Shown one piece after another: positions 1-6,938 of a DNA stretch of 29,675 bases. Position 1 is the first letter of the stretch. Every line of letters starts with the position of its first letter. Source of the DNA: Nitrospirota bacterium (lineage in GTDB: Bacteria; Nitrospirota; CAKKRA01; 9FT-COMBO-42-15); the NCBI GenBank assembly GCA_016214425.1, contig JACRON010000146.1, forward strand, positions 1-29,675. The letters are read 5' to 3'. The notes under the pieces were generated by a model. The model was not told where the DNA came from. It searched no databases and saw only the letters and a list, made by a program, of their open reading frames with translations. The position numbers and the translations under genes were made by a program.

Positions 1-326
1 AGGTTATGGATAAAATAGAAAGGCAGGTAAAGAGATATAAGGAAAAACTTTTGAACAGGCATAAGAACAGTGAAGGCAGCAGGGGCGTATTGCAATACGC
101 CCCTGCTGCTACGACACAGGCAGGGGAGGCTGTGGATAAGGCTCTGCCGAAGATAATCAAGACAAAGAGATTTGCCTTAAAACCCATGCTTCCGGATGAG
201 GCAGTAATGCAGATGGAGCTTCTCCACAAGGACTTCTTTGTTTTTACGAATGCGGCTGACAATAAGGTAAATGTTATCTACAGGAGAAGGGACGGCGATA
301 TCGGGCTGATAGAACCAATTGCATAG
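1..326 (+). CDS. hpf: Ribosome hibernation promoting factor, long form, C-terminal part (5' end outside window)
   Basis: The reading frame is already open at base 1, so this is the 3' end of a gene starting before the window. The visible part begins with a charged helix (MDKIERQVKRYKEKL), which matches the end of the N-terminal S30AE domain of long HPF. A linker follows, then the C-terminal dimerisation domain from KRFALKPM to GDIGLIEP. Long HPF binds 70S ribosomes and pairs them into inactive 100S dimers in starved cells; the C-terminal domain makes the dimer contact. The linker contains a perfect 34-bp palindrome that is translated in frame (SRGVLQYAPAA); see the repeat entry. In many relatives hpf lies in an rpoN-hpf-hprK-rapZ neighbourhood. 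Here the next such gene, rapZ, is about 5.2 kb away behind mobile DNA. The family call is firm; nothing can be said about the start. Confidence 0.85.
   Translation, partial: VMDKIERQVKRYKEKLLNRHKNSEGSRGVLQYAPAATTQAGEAVDKALPKIIKTKRFALKPMLPDEAVMQMELLHKDFFVFTNAADNKVNVIYRRRDGDIGLIEPIA
76..109. repeat. Perfect 34-bp palindrome inside hpf
   Basis: The arms GCAGCAGGGGCGTATTG (76-92) and its exact reverse complement (93-109) meet with no loop. The element sits in the HPF interdomain linker and is read in frame without a stop. It resembles the imperfect palindrome after aroB (16825-16855), which also has outer AGGG/CCCT arms around an A/T-containing centre. It is probably a dispersed palindromic repeat that landed in a tolerant linker. 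Confidence 0.85.
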
Positions 327-340
327 CTAAAGGGAAACAT

Positions 341-395
341 AGGGGGTCAGGTCTACACTCTTGACAAATAATCTGTTATATGGTATGGTAAGGTC
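341..395 (+). promoter_or_regulatory. Left end of the REP-transposase element with possible promoter
   Basis: The string AGGGGGTCAGGTCTACACTC (341-360) resembles the left boundary often seen in front of this kind of Y1 transposase gene. It is followed by a possible -35 TTGACA (361-366), a 17-base spacer and a weak -10 TATGGT (384-389). The predicted transcript would start almost at the transposase ATG, so the promoter call is tentative. No matching right end (reverse complement of the GGTCAGGTCTAC core) is visible downstream, which fits the lost 3' end. Confidence 0.4.
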
Positions 396-1276
396 ATGGC
401 AAGGCCGTTGAGAATAGAATACCCTGGCGCCTTCTACCATATCACATCAAGAGGCAATGAACAGCAAGACATATTCAAGAGCGACAGCGACCGAACAAGA
501 TTTCTTTCTTATTTAGAAAGCGCAACAGAGCGTTATAAAGCAGTGATACATGTTTATTGTCTTATGAATAACCATTATCACCTCTTATTAGAGACACCTA
601 TGGGGAACCTCTCTCAGATAATGAGGCACATAAATGGCGCATATACAACCTACTATAATACAAAAAGGCAAAGGGCAGGACATCTTCTTCAGGGAAGATA
701 TAAAGCAATACTTATAGAAGCTGATGAATATGCAGAAGAGCTTTCCCGTTACATTAAGCAATACTTATAGAAGCTGATGAATATGCAGAAGAGCTTTCCC
801 GTTACATTCATTTAAACCCTGTGAGGGCTGGTATTGTGAATAGGCCAGAGGCATACCGCTGGTCAAGTTATCAATACTATAATGGAAAGAAACCGCCTGA
901 ATGGCTAAAGGTAGATTTTATTTTAAGCTATTTTGGCAGGGGGAAATCCATGGCACAGGAGAAATACCGTAAATTTGTAAATGCCTTAGTTGATGTTGAG
1001 TATGACAGCCCATTAAAAGATACTATAGCTTCAACTATTCTGGGAGGGATTAATTTTGTTAAGGAGATAAGCGATAAACATTTAACTAATAAAAAAGCTG
1101 ACCGCAATCTGCCTGCCTTAAGAGAGTTAAGAAGGGCTTCAATAACAGAGATTATCAAAGAGGTTGATTCTATATTTAGAGGAGATTCAGTGTTGTCAAA
1201 GAAAGCTGCTATATATCTTTGCCACAGATATAGCGGAAGGACACTAAAGGAAATAGGGTTCGACTGTCAGTGGTGA
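396..1276 (+). pseudogene. REP-associated Y1 (HUH) transposase, frameshifted and 3'-truncated
   Basis: The first frame (396-770) starts MARPLRIEYPGAFYHITSRG and carries the HUH motif MNNHYHLLLETP, both typical of IS200-like, REP-associated TnpA (RAYT) proteins. It stops early because a 53-bp stretch is duplicated in tandem (703-755 and 756-808), which shifts the frame by two bases. Removing one copy joins it to the second frame (RYIHLNPVRAGIVNRPEAYRW), which continues with a DnaA-C-like helical region to LCHRYSGRTLKEIGF. There the homology ends abruptly at about 1260, and the sequence becomes Rhs core in another frame; only four unrelated residues (DCQW) precede the stop. The gene therefore has two independent lesions and is almost certainly inactive. 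These enzymes cut and join single-stranded DNA at REP-like hairpins, and this genome clearly contains such hairpins. Confidence 0.88.
703..808. repeat. 53-bp exact tandem duplication in the transposase gene
   Basis: Two identical 53-bp units (703-755, 756-808) abut with no spacer. Since 53 is not a multiple of three, the duplication puts a TAG (768-770) into the transposase frame. The absence of any mismatch between the copies suggests a recent event, or an assembly artefact. Confidence 0.92.
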
Positions 1277-1895
1277 GATAAGCGATAATCCATTCCAGTA
1301 TACGGGAAGAGAGAACGATAATACAGGGCTTTACTATTATAGAGCAAGGTATTACTCGCCTGAGCTGCAGAGGTTTGTTTCTGAGGATCCAATAGGGTTG
1401 TGGGGAGGGATTAATTTCTTCGTTTACGTCGGAAATTCACCAGTTAGTCTTAGAGATCCCTCAGGCCTTGCTTTTTGGTTTTTTGGAGGCGGATCTGGCG
1501 GTGTCCATGTAGGTCCTTTTGGGTTTAATTGCAGCCTTTATACTGGTATTAGTACAAGAGGTGAAGTTTGCTCTTTTACAACATGCTGTCTTAGAACAGG
1601 ATTTGGAATTTATGCAGGTGCTTCCTTAATGATTGGTGGCGGAGGCATTGGTGGTGGCGGTGGTAGCAATTGTGGAAATGGCATGGGTGGCCCTAGCGGT
1701 GGTGCTGGTTTTGATGTCGCATCACCAGGTGGGCCAGGATTTGGAGGAAGTGTTGGAGGGTCAGGGTCTGGCTTCGGAGGGCAAGGTGGTGGTGGAAGGA
1801 TGGGTTATGGTGGAGGTTTTTCCATTGGTGGAGAGGTCTGTTGGACAAATGTAAATGGATGCATAAATTCACCTAATGATTGCTGTAAAAAATGA
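1263..1895 (+). pseudogene. Orphan Rhs core tip with Gly/Cys-rich C-terminal region
   Basis: From about 1263 the frame encodes the end of an Rhs core: SGEISDNPFQYTGREN, GLYYYRARYYSPELQRF, then EDP, GGINFFVYV and the DPSGL boundary that precedes the variable tip. It is a near-copy of the core end at 3319-3519. No start lies upstream, because a TAG at 1254-1256 closes the frame; a TTG at 1398 is the first possible initiator. After DPSGL comes a unique tail of about 140 residues, rich in glycine with several cysteines, ending NDCCKK. In Rhs systems this position holds a polymorphic effector domain. I do not recognise this tail as a known toxin fold. Without a core or start it is best read as a displaced Rhs tip, possibly a reservoir for recombination. 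Confidence 0.72.
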
Positions 1896-1917
1896 GGTTT
1901 TTTAAGTAATACTTTGT

Positions 1918-2529
1918 ATGAAACTCAATTTTGAACATATTATTTTATGGAAAGGCACTCAAAACAGAATAAAGGCTATTAAAATTAATAAACGCCTTCG
2001 CTTTGTTCATAAAGTTATTGCATTATTAGTTTTTTGCATTATTTGGTGGTCAATAATTCAGGATGATAGATCCATTGAGATATACCGTACAAATTCGATC
2101 AGCTATATAGTTGTTATATGTGCTACTCTTTTTTTCTCATATGCAGTTATAGCATCTTTCATAATGGGCATTCCATCATGCATATTTGACAAGCCAGTGA
2201 GTCCAGAGATAATTCTTGTAGACAAAAATTTAGTTTATTTAGGGGGTAGTATTGGCTTACGGTATACATCCACTGTTTGGGGAGGTGCGTCATATTCATA
2301 CCTTCTTGGCTTGGAAGATTCGCAGTGTATAATGCGTGAAGATATTTTATCAGTAGAAATTGAAAGGGAGCGTTTTATATTTCCGTTTTTTATTAGACAC
2401 AAAAGATTTATAACAATCAAGTATAAGAACGGTAAGATAATAACTGGCGGATGGTTAGATGATGATGAGATACAAAATATTGTAACAAAAATTAATCTTT
2501 GGAGATCAGAGTCTACTTCACAAGTATGA
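1918..2529 (+). CDS. Hypothetical membrane protein, candidate partner or immunity protein of the Rhs tip
   Basis: This 203-residue protein has two hydrophobic segments near the N-terminus (about residues 33-50 and 61-86), followed by a soluble half rich in beta-type sequence (for example RERFIFPFFIRHKRFITIKYKNGK) that looks PH-like by pattern only. It starts 22 bases after the stop of the orphan Rhs tip and has no clear Shine-Dalgarno. Its stop overlaps the first ATG of the next Rhs fragment (ATGA, 2526-2529). Location directly behind a variable Rhs tip is where cognate immunity genes normally lie, and a membrane-anchored protein could fit that role. That is inference from position; there is no family match I can name. 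It appears more AT-rich than the housekeeping genes, which would fit acquired DNA. Confidence 0.55.
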   Translation: MKLNFEHIILWKGTQNRIKAIKINKRLRFVHKVIALLVFCIIWWSIIQDDRSIEIYRTNSISYIVVICATLFFSYAVIASFIMGIPSCIFDKPVSPEIILVDKNLVYLGGSIGLRYTSTVWGGASYSYLLGLEDSQCIMREDILSVEIERERFIFPFFIRHKRFITIKYKNGKIITGGWLDDDEIQNIVTKINLWRSESTSQV

Positions 2530-3905
2530 CCGTTGCTGGCCAGTTAGCAGTAAGTTATAGTTACGACTCTAACAGTCGTCTTACAGGCATTAATGCTACA
2601 ATCAACAATGTAGCCTCAGGCTTTAGCCTGAGCTATGATGCCTTAGGCAGGAGAACTTCTTTAACATTGCCGAATGGTGTTAAAACTAATTACACTTATG
2701 ATGACGGCAGCAGATTATTAAACCTTGACCACCTCGCCCCTCTCGGCTCTGTGCTCGAAGCTCTTAGCTACTCCTATGATGCAACAGGTAATAGAACGAA
2801 TATGAATAGAGCATCTGTAACTTTACCTTTAAGGAATGAGGTAACAAATACAAACTACAATGAAGCAAATCAGATGTTGAGATATAATGCCTCATCAGAT
2901 AACATGACATACGATGAGAATGGCAATCTTACAAGTATAACAAATAGCTGTGGCACAACTACTTATACATGGGATGTAAGAAACAGGCTAAGTAATATTA
3001 ATGGGTTTAATACGGATTGTAGTGCATTAAGTGCTTCTTTTAAATACGATGCATTGGGACGGAGGACAGAGAAGGCGATTAATGGTGTAACAACGCAATA
3101 TCTTTATGACGGCCTTGACATGGTGCAGGAGATTGAGAACGGAGCTGTTGCAGTGAACTACATCCGCACTCTGAACATAGACGAACCCCTTGCCAGAATC
3201 CAATCTGATGGGACTGTAAGGTATTACCAAACTGATGCTTTAGGTTCTGTAATAGCTTTAACAGATGATGCTGGTGCTATCAGGACACAATACTCTTATG
3301 ATCCTTATGGGAATACAACAATTAGCGGTGAGATATCAGATAATCCCTTTCAGTATACGGGTAGAGAGAATGATGGGACGGGACTCTATTATTACAGGGC
3401 GAGATATTACAGTCCTGAGCTGCAACGATTCATAAGCGAGGATCCAGCTCGTTTTAGTGGTGGGATTAATTTCTATGCTTATGTGGAAAATAACCCTTCA
3501 AATTATATTGACCCACATGGTCTTCTTGCTCAAAATTGTTCATCTCTTGGATGTATACCTACAAGTTTATGGCGAGAAGTAAGCAGAGAGCCTATCGGTG
3601 ATTGGGAACTTTATAATTATAAATTAATCGGACCTACACTTCCGCCACCCGGAGTGCCTATTCCTCCAAGTTATACTCTCCATTGTTATTGGAAAAGAAA
3701 AATAGCCATCCAATTAGAAAGAGACTTATTATGTTTTGAAATGTGCATTGATTGTGGGAATGCCTATTTTAGTTCTTATAATTGGGTAGAGTTTCGTAGT
3801 AGAGAGGGCTATGGATATGATGCTACACATGGGGTGTTCGGGGTGTGGGATGCTCTTGCTTATGTTATGCCAGATGTGTATTGTAAAAGTAAGTTAAAGC
3901 CATAG
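2526..3905 (+). CDS. Rhs/YD-repeat protein fragment with variable tip (lacks N-terminal half)
   Basis: About 330 residues of YD-repeat core are visible (LSYDALGRRTSLTLPNG, YSYDATGNRTNMN, MTYDENGNLTSI, KYDALGRRTEKAINGV), followed by the Rhs-associated core end (YDPYGNTTISG, QYTGRENDGTGLYYYRARYY, SEDP, NFYAYVENNPSNYIDPHGL). A unique tip of about 120 residues then ends with YCKSKLKP. Full Rhs proteins run to well over 1000 residues with a signal or PAAR/N-terminal domain; none of that is here. Core similarity begins directly at the ATG at 2526, which overlaps the preceding stop, so a coupled product without export signal is possible. The reading frame could also be extended upstream to a TTG at 2499. 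The tip has a Cys cluster (LLCFEMCIDCG) but no toxin family I recognise. It is probably a displaced Rhs tip module rather than a working effector. Confidence 0.75.
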   Translation: MTVAGQLAVSYSYDSNSRLTGINATINNVASGFSLSYDALGRRTSLTLPNGVKTNYTYDDGSRLLNLDHLAPLGSVLEALSYSYDATGNRTNMNRASVTLPLRNEVTNTNYNEANQMLRYNASSDNMTYDENGNLTSITNSCGTTTYTWDVRNRLSNINGFNTDCSALSASFKYDALGRRTEKAINGVTTQYLYDGLDMVQEIENGAVAVNYIRTLNIDEPLARIQSDGTVRYYQTDALGSVIALTDDAGAIRTQYSYDPYGNTTISGEISDNPFQYTGRENDGTGLYYYRARYYSPELQRFISEDPARFSGGINFYAYVENNPSNYIDPHGLLAQNCSSLGCIPTSLWREVSREPIGDWELYNYKLIGPTLPPPGVPIPPSYTLHCYWKRKIAIQLERDLLCFEMCIDCGNAYFSSYNWVEFRSREGYGYDATHGVFGVWDALAYVMPDVYCKSKLKP

Positions 3906-3927
3906 CATATAGTTTTTAAGAGGAATA

Positions 3928-4569
3928 ATGAAGAAAATAATAATATATAGTATTATTTTAATAATATTAGGTGGAATAACTATTGTTGTACTAAAAAAGC
4001 ATGAATATATTTATAATAAATATGAATGGTATCTGGCCGAGAAGAGAACTGAAAAAAGGCATCAGGAATTAATAGAAAAGATCCGAAACAATAAGACATT
4101 AACTAGGGATGAAATTAACTCAATAGGAGTTTATTATCACTTAGCATCAAAATATGATGAGGGAATAAAGATTTTAGAGGAAATATTGAAAAGACAAGAT
4201 GTATACGAAATTTATTTTAGTTTAAGTACATTATATGGATACAAAGCAAGAACTTTTAAATCAACTGATGAAGGTGAAAGAAAAAGACTGATTTCGACAT
4301 CTTATAATTACCTTATGGAAGGATTTAAGAAGGTTCCTGAGAGGCCGCGCGCTTATCATTTAAGAGGAATGATATATATATATTTAGGATGTCCAGAGTC
4401 TGCGATAGAAGATTTTAATATTGCAATAGAAAAATCTAAAAAAGCTAAAATTATAATGTTAGATGAGGGTGTTTATTTAGATCAGCAACGATTTATAGAT
4501 ATGGTAAAAAAGGATATGGAAAGATATAAAGAATATAAAAACGATTGTCTCTTTAAAATTATAGAATAA
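3928..4569 (+). CDS. Membrane-anchored TPR-type protein, candidate partner of second Rhs tip
   Basis: A 213-residue protein with one N-terminal membrane anchor (about residues 4-22) and then helical, TPR-like repeats: YYHLASKYDEGIKILEEIL, YEIYFSLSTLYG, and RAYHLRGMIYIYLGCPESAIEDFNIAIEKS, the last a good TPR consensus. AAGAGGA lies just before the ATG and is a usable ribosome site. It lies 22 bases after the second Rhs tip, the same arrangement as the pair at 1263-2529. The simplest reading is a tip-linked immunity or accessory protein acting at the membrane; that function is positional inference only. Its sequence appears AT-rich (many AAA, ATA and TTA codons) compared with rapZ and the genes beyond. 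Confidence 0.55.
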   Translation: MKKIIIYSIILIILGGITIVVLKKHEYIYNKYEWYLAEKRTEKRHQELIEKIRNNKTLTRDEINSIGVYYHLASKYDEGIKILEEILKRQDVYEIYFSLSTLYGYKARTFKSTDEGERKRLISTSYNYLMEGFKKVPERPRAYHLRGMIYIYLGCPESAIEDFNIAIEKSKKAKIIMLDEGVYLDQQRFIDMVKKDMERYKEYKNDCLFKIIE

Positions 4570-4874
4570 AGTAGAAAAATAGAAAATATGGGCGAAATAT
4601 GAGGACAGAGAGTCTGAACATTTTCTTGCAAGCTACAACTATGTGTCCTGTCCGACTGTCCGCAAGACCTTTTCTGCACTGTATGAGCTGTTTTTTTAAG
4701 GAATCCGGCGTTTTTTTAACTGTCTGCTATAATTTTTTGTCCTGAAATAATATTTTTGTGTTGTTTTTTAATGCCCATGCAATATTTTTAGTCAGCTTTA
4801 GCCTGTAAGCACAAACTTCTCACGGACAGTCTTTTTTTTGCACTGTTCAACTTTAAAAGCTACACTATGGCAGA
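4570..4874. other. Intergenic AT-rich stretch with no recognisable gene
   Basis: This 305-bp stretch has several T-runs but no hairpin with a T-tract that I would call a terminator, no convincing ORF and no RNA gene. It lies between the TPR gene and the converging transposase remnant. An end of the insertion sequence is expected in this stretch, but I could not find a clear inverted repeat. Confidence 0.5.
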
Positions 4875-5419
4875 TTAAATCTTCAAGTAAACCCCTGTCA
4901 GCAGTCCATCCCACGCCTCAAACCAGTATTCTTGTTTGGGCCTTCTGATAAAGATGTCAGTCCCCTTCCATACCTCAGCAGGTGCTCTTCCATCTAAGTG
5001 CTGGTGTGGTCGGACATGATTATACCAGAACTGAAATTGAGCAAGTGCATTGTTAAGCTGCTCCTTACTGTCTACCTGCCACTGATTTAGTTTCTCTTTT
5101 AATGTCCCAAAGAACCGCTCTATCCTCCCATTCTGCCAAGGACAACACTTATCAATAAGCTGATGACGAATACCTATTAACCATAGGCTGATTCTGAATA
5201 GCCATGAGGTAAAGGAAGGCTCGTTATCTGTCCGCAAAGCTCTGGGTTTGCCATAATGCTCCACAGCATCAAGCAGAATACGCAATATCGTAATTGAGGC
5301 TTTATCCTTTAATGTCGCCAAACCAAGACCCACACGACTTTTGTACTCTATTATCCCAAAGATATTCCTGTTATATCCATTCCCCATATAAGATTTTTAG
5401 GCTGGGTAATGTCAAATTG
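4875..5419 (-). pseudogene. IS481/IS3-type DDE transposase remnant, frameshifted
   Basis: The main minus-strand frame (5387 down to 4875) encodes most of an rve integrase core: the second catalytic Asp in RALRTDNEPSF, the conserved CCPWQNGRIERFFGTLKEKL with the Glu, and the end motif WYNHVRPHQHLDGRAPAEVW. The first catalytic Asp is not in this frame. Reading a different minus-strand frame from about 5419 gives QFDITQPKNLIWGMDITGI, which holds it, and then runs into stops. A frameshift around 5350-5365 therefore breaks the catalytic domain, and stops beyond 5420 show that the DNA-binding N-terminus is gone. It is a dead remnant. The family call (IS481-like) rests on the WGMDIT and QNGRIERFFGTLK style. 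Confidence 0.85.
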
Positions 5420-5430
5420 TTACGGATTGG

Positions 5431-5460
5431 TTGACAGATATATGGTAAGTGAGATATACT
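5431..5460 (+). promoter_or_regulatory. Strong sigma-70-type promoter upstream of rapZ
   Basis: A perfect -35 TTGACA (5431-5436), an 18-base spacer and a good -10 TATACT (5455-5460) predict a start near 5467, about 85 bases before rapZ. It lies just outside the transposase remnant. It would give rapZ-ubiX and the genes after them their own promoter now that hpf is far upstream. Confidence 0.6.
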
Positions 5461-5491
5461 TATAAAAAAAGGGATTATTGCTATCTTAAGG

Positions 5492-5554
5492 ATGAATAAT
5501 AAAAGGGATTATACTGCGTATTTAGCAGAGCTTGTGGCCAGGTGTTTTAGTTGA
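5492..5554 (+). other. Short ORF overlapping the rapZ start
   Basis: This 20-codon frame from ATG 5492 (MNNKRDYTAYLAELVARCFS) ends with a TGA at 5552-5554 that overlaps the rapZ TTG (5551-5553). It could be a coupled leader peptide lying between the promoter at 5431 and rapZ, or the tail of a lost upstream gene. The ribosome site is weak (AAGG almost abutting the ATG). I do not recognise the peptide. Confidence 0.3.
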
Positions 5555-6324
5555 AAAATCTAAGGGTTGTTTTTATAACAGGCCTTTCCGGCTCAGGCAA
5601 GAGCAATGCAATAAAATGCTTTGAAGACCTCGGTTTTTTTTGTGTTGATAATCTTCCAACAGCGCTTCTTCCAAAATTTACTGAGCTTTGCACACAATCA
5701 GGCAGCGAGATAAGCAAAGTAGCCATAGGGATAGATGTCAGGGAGAGGGGTTTTTTTAAGAATTTTCTGGAGGTCTTGGATGAGATTAAGAAGGAAAACA
5801 AGGGCGGTTCTATTATTGATGGAATAAGATTGGAAAGAGAGACGCTGTCTGAACTCAGAAAGAGGGCGGATAAGATTATTGATACTACAAATTACAATGT
5901 CCATCAGTTAAAAGAGGTTTTAACCAAATATTATCTTGAATTAGAGGGCAAAAGACTTACGATATCCTTCATATCCTTTGGCTACAAATACGGCATTCCT
6001 TATGATGTTGACCTTATATTTGATGTAAGATTTATACAGAATCCGAATTTTGTAAAAGAGCTAAAACCGCTCAAAGGCAATGATAAGATGGTGATGGATT
6101 ATATTCTAAAATTTATGGAGACAAAGGCATTTTTGGAAAAGCTCCGCGACTTCTTAAAATTTCTAATCCCAATGTATGAAAAGGAGGGTAAGTCTTATCT
6201 AACTATTGGGATTGGATGTACAGGCGGAAGGCACAGGTCTGTTGCAGTGAGCGAGATTCTGAAAGATTATCTTAAAATGAACGGCTATAGCATTAATATA
6301 AGACATAGAGACATTGACTTATAA
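5551..6324 (+). CDS. rapZ: RNase adaptor / nucleotide-binding protein RapZ (YvcJ family)
   Basis: The N-terminus carries a Walker A loop, GLSGSGKS (residues 11-18), followed by the family hallmark EDLGFFCVDNLP. The C-terminus has the conserved GCTGGRHRSVAVSE and ends IRHRDIDL. RapZ proteins bind nucleotides; in enterobacteria the C-terminal domain delivers the small RNA GlmZ to RNase E and senses glucosamine-6-phosphate. Outside that group the role is less clear. At 257 residues this one is somewhat shorter than the usual 280-290. The TTG start at 5551 is chosen because the sequence MKNLRVVFITGLSGSGKS aligns with the normal N-terminus and no in-frame ATG lies nearby. The gene usually sits near hpf, ptsN or hprK; here those links are interrupted by mobile DNA. 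It is followed after 13 bases by ubiX. Confidence 0.93.
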   Translation: MKNLRVVFITGLSGSGKSNAIKCFEDLGFFCVDNLPTALLPKFTELCTQSGSEISKVAIGIDVRERGFFKNFLEVLDEIKKENKGGSIIDGIRLERETLSELRKRADKIIDTTNYNVHQLKEVLTKYYLELEGKRLTISFISFGYKYGIPYDVDLIFDVRFIQNPNFVKELKPLKGNDKMVMDYILKFMETKAFLEKLRDFLKFLIPMYEKEGKSYLTIGIGCTGGRHRSVAVSEILKDYLKMNGYSINIRHRDIDL

Positions 6325-6337
6325 GGATTAAAGAGGA

Positions 6338-6937
6338 TTGTCTACATTTATAATTGGCATAACTGGCGCATCAGGCGCAATATACGGCATAAAACTTATT
6401 TCTTATTTATCAGGCAAAGGCCATAAGATATACCTTTCAATATCAAAGGAGGGCCTTTCTATAATTGCAGATGAGGTTGGCGTTGAGTGGCATGGCAATG
6501 AGGCTGAGGCTAATAAGAGGATAAAGGAATATTTTAAAACACCTGACGATGCAATCCAATATTTTGCAGAAGATAATTTTTATTCACCTATCGCAAGCGG
6601 TTCTGTAAAGGCAGATGCCATGATAATCGCCCCTTGCTCTATGAAGGCCCTGTCTGCAGTTGCCAATGGTTTTTCTTCAAATCTCATAGAGCGCGCAGCA
6701 GATGTTACCTTAAAGGAGAGGCGCCTGTTTGTTGTAGTACCGAGAGAGACTCCTTTAAATAGCATACATCTTGAAAATATGCTTAAATTATCAGAGATGG
6801 GGGTGCATATTGTTCCACCGAATGCAGCCTTTTATAATCATCCAAAGACCATAGATGATATGGTTGACTTTGTTATTGGAAGGATACTTGACTGTTTAAA
6901 TATAGAAAATAATCTATATAAGAGATGGGGGCAGTAA
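6338..6937 (+). CDS. ubiX: Flavin prenyltransferase UbiX
   Basis: A 199-residue protein beginning STFIIGITGASGAIYGIKL, the FMN-binding signature of UbiX, with MIIAPCSMKALSAVANG and ERRLFVVVPRETPLNSIHLENML in the expected places. UbiX attaches a dimethylallyl group to FMN, making the prenylated flavin cofactor used by UbiD-type decarboxylases, for instance in ubiquinone or menaquinone synthesis and aromatic acid metabolism. The TTG start at 6338 lies behind an AGAGG ribosome site, and the coding sequence matches the family from its second residue. No ubiD is in the window. The gene is closely spaced with rapZ upstream and the lipoprotein gene downstream (1 base), so it is probably co-transcribed with both. 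Confidence 0.93.
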   Translation: MSTFIIGITGASGAIYGIKLISYLSGKGHKIYLSISKEGLSIIADEVGVEWHGNEAEANKRIKEYFKTPDDAIQYFAEDNFYSPIASGSVKADAMIIAPCSMKALSAVANGFSSNLIERAADVTLKERRLFVVVPRETPLNSIHLENMLKLSEMGVHIVPPNAAFYNHPKTIDDMVDFVIGRILDCLNIENNLYKRWGQ

Positions 6938-6938
6938 G

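Noticed and set aside
1633..1854. Second frame over the Gly-rich Rhs tip
   Set aside because: It is an overlapping frame produced by the GGT/GGA-rich sequence, with no start signal or family features.
5492..5554. Short frame before rapZ as the C-terminal end of hprK
   Set aside because: Position suggests it, but the residues (DYTAYLAELVARCFS) do not look like the end of HPr kinase as I know the family; kept only as an unidentified short ORF.
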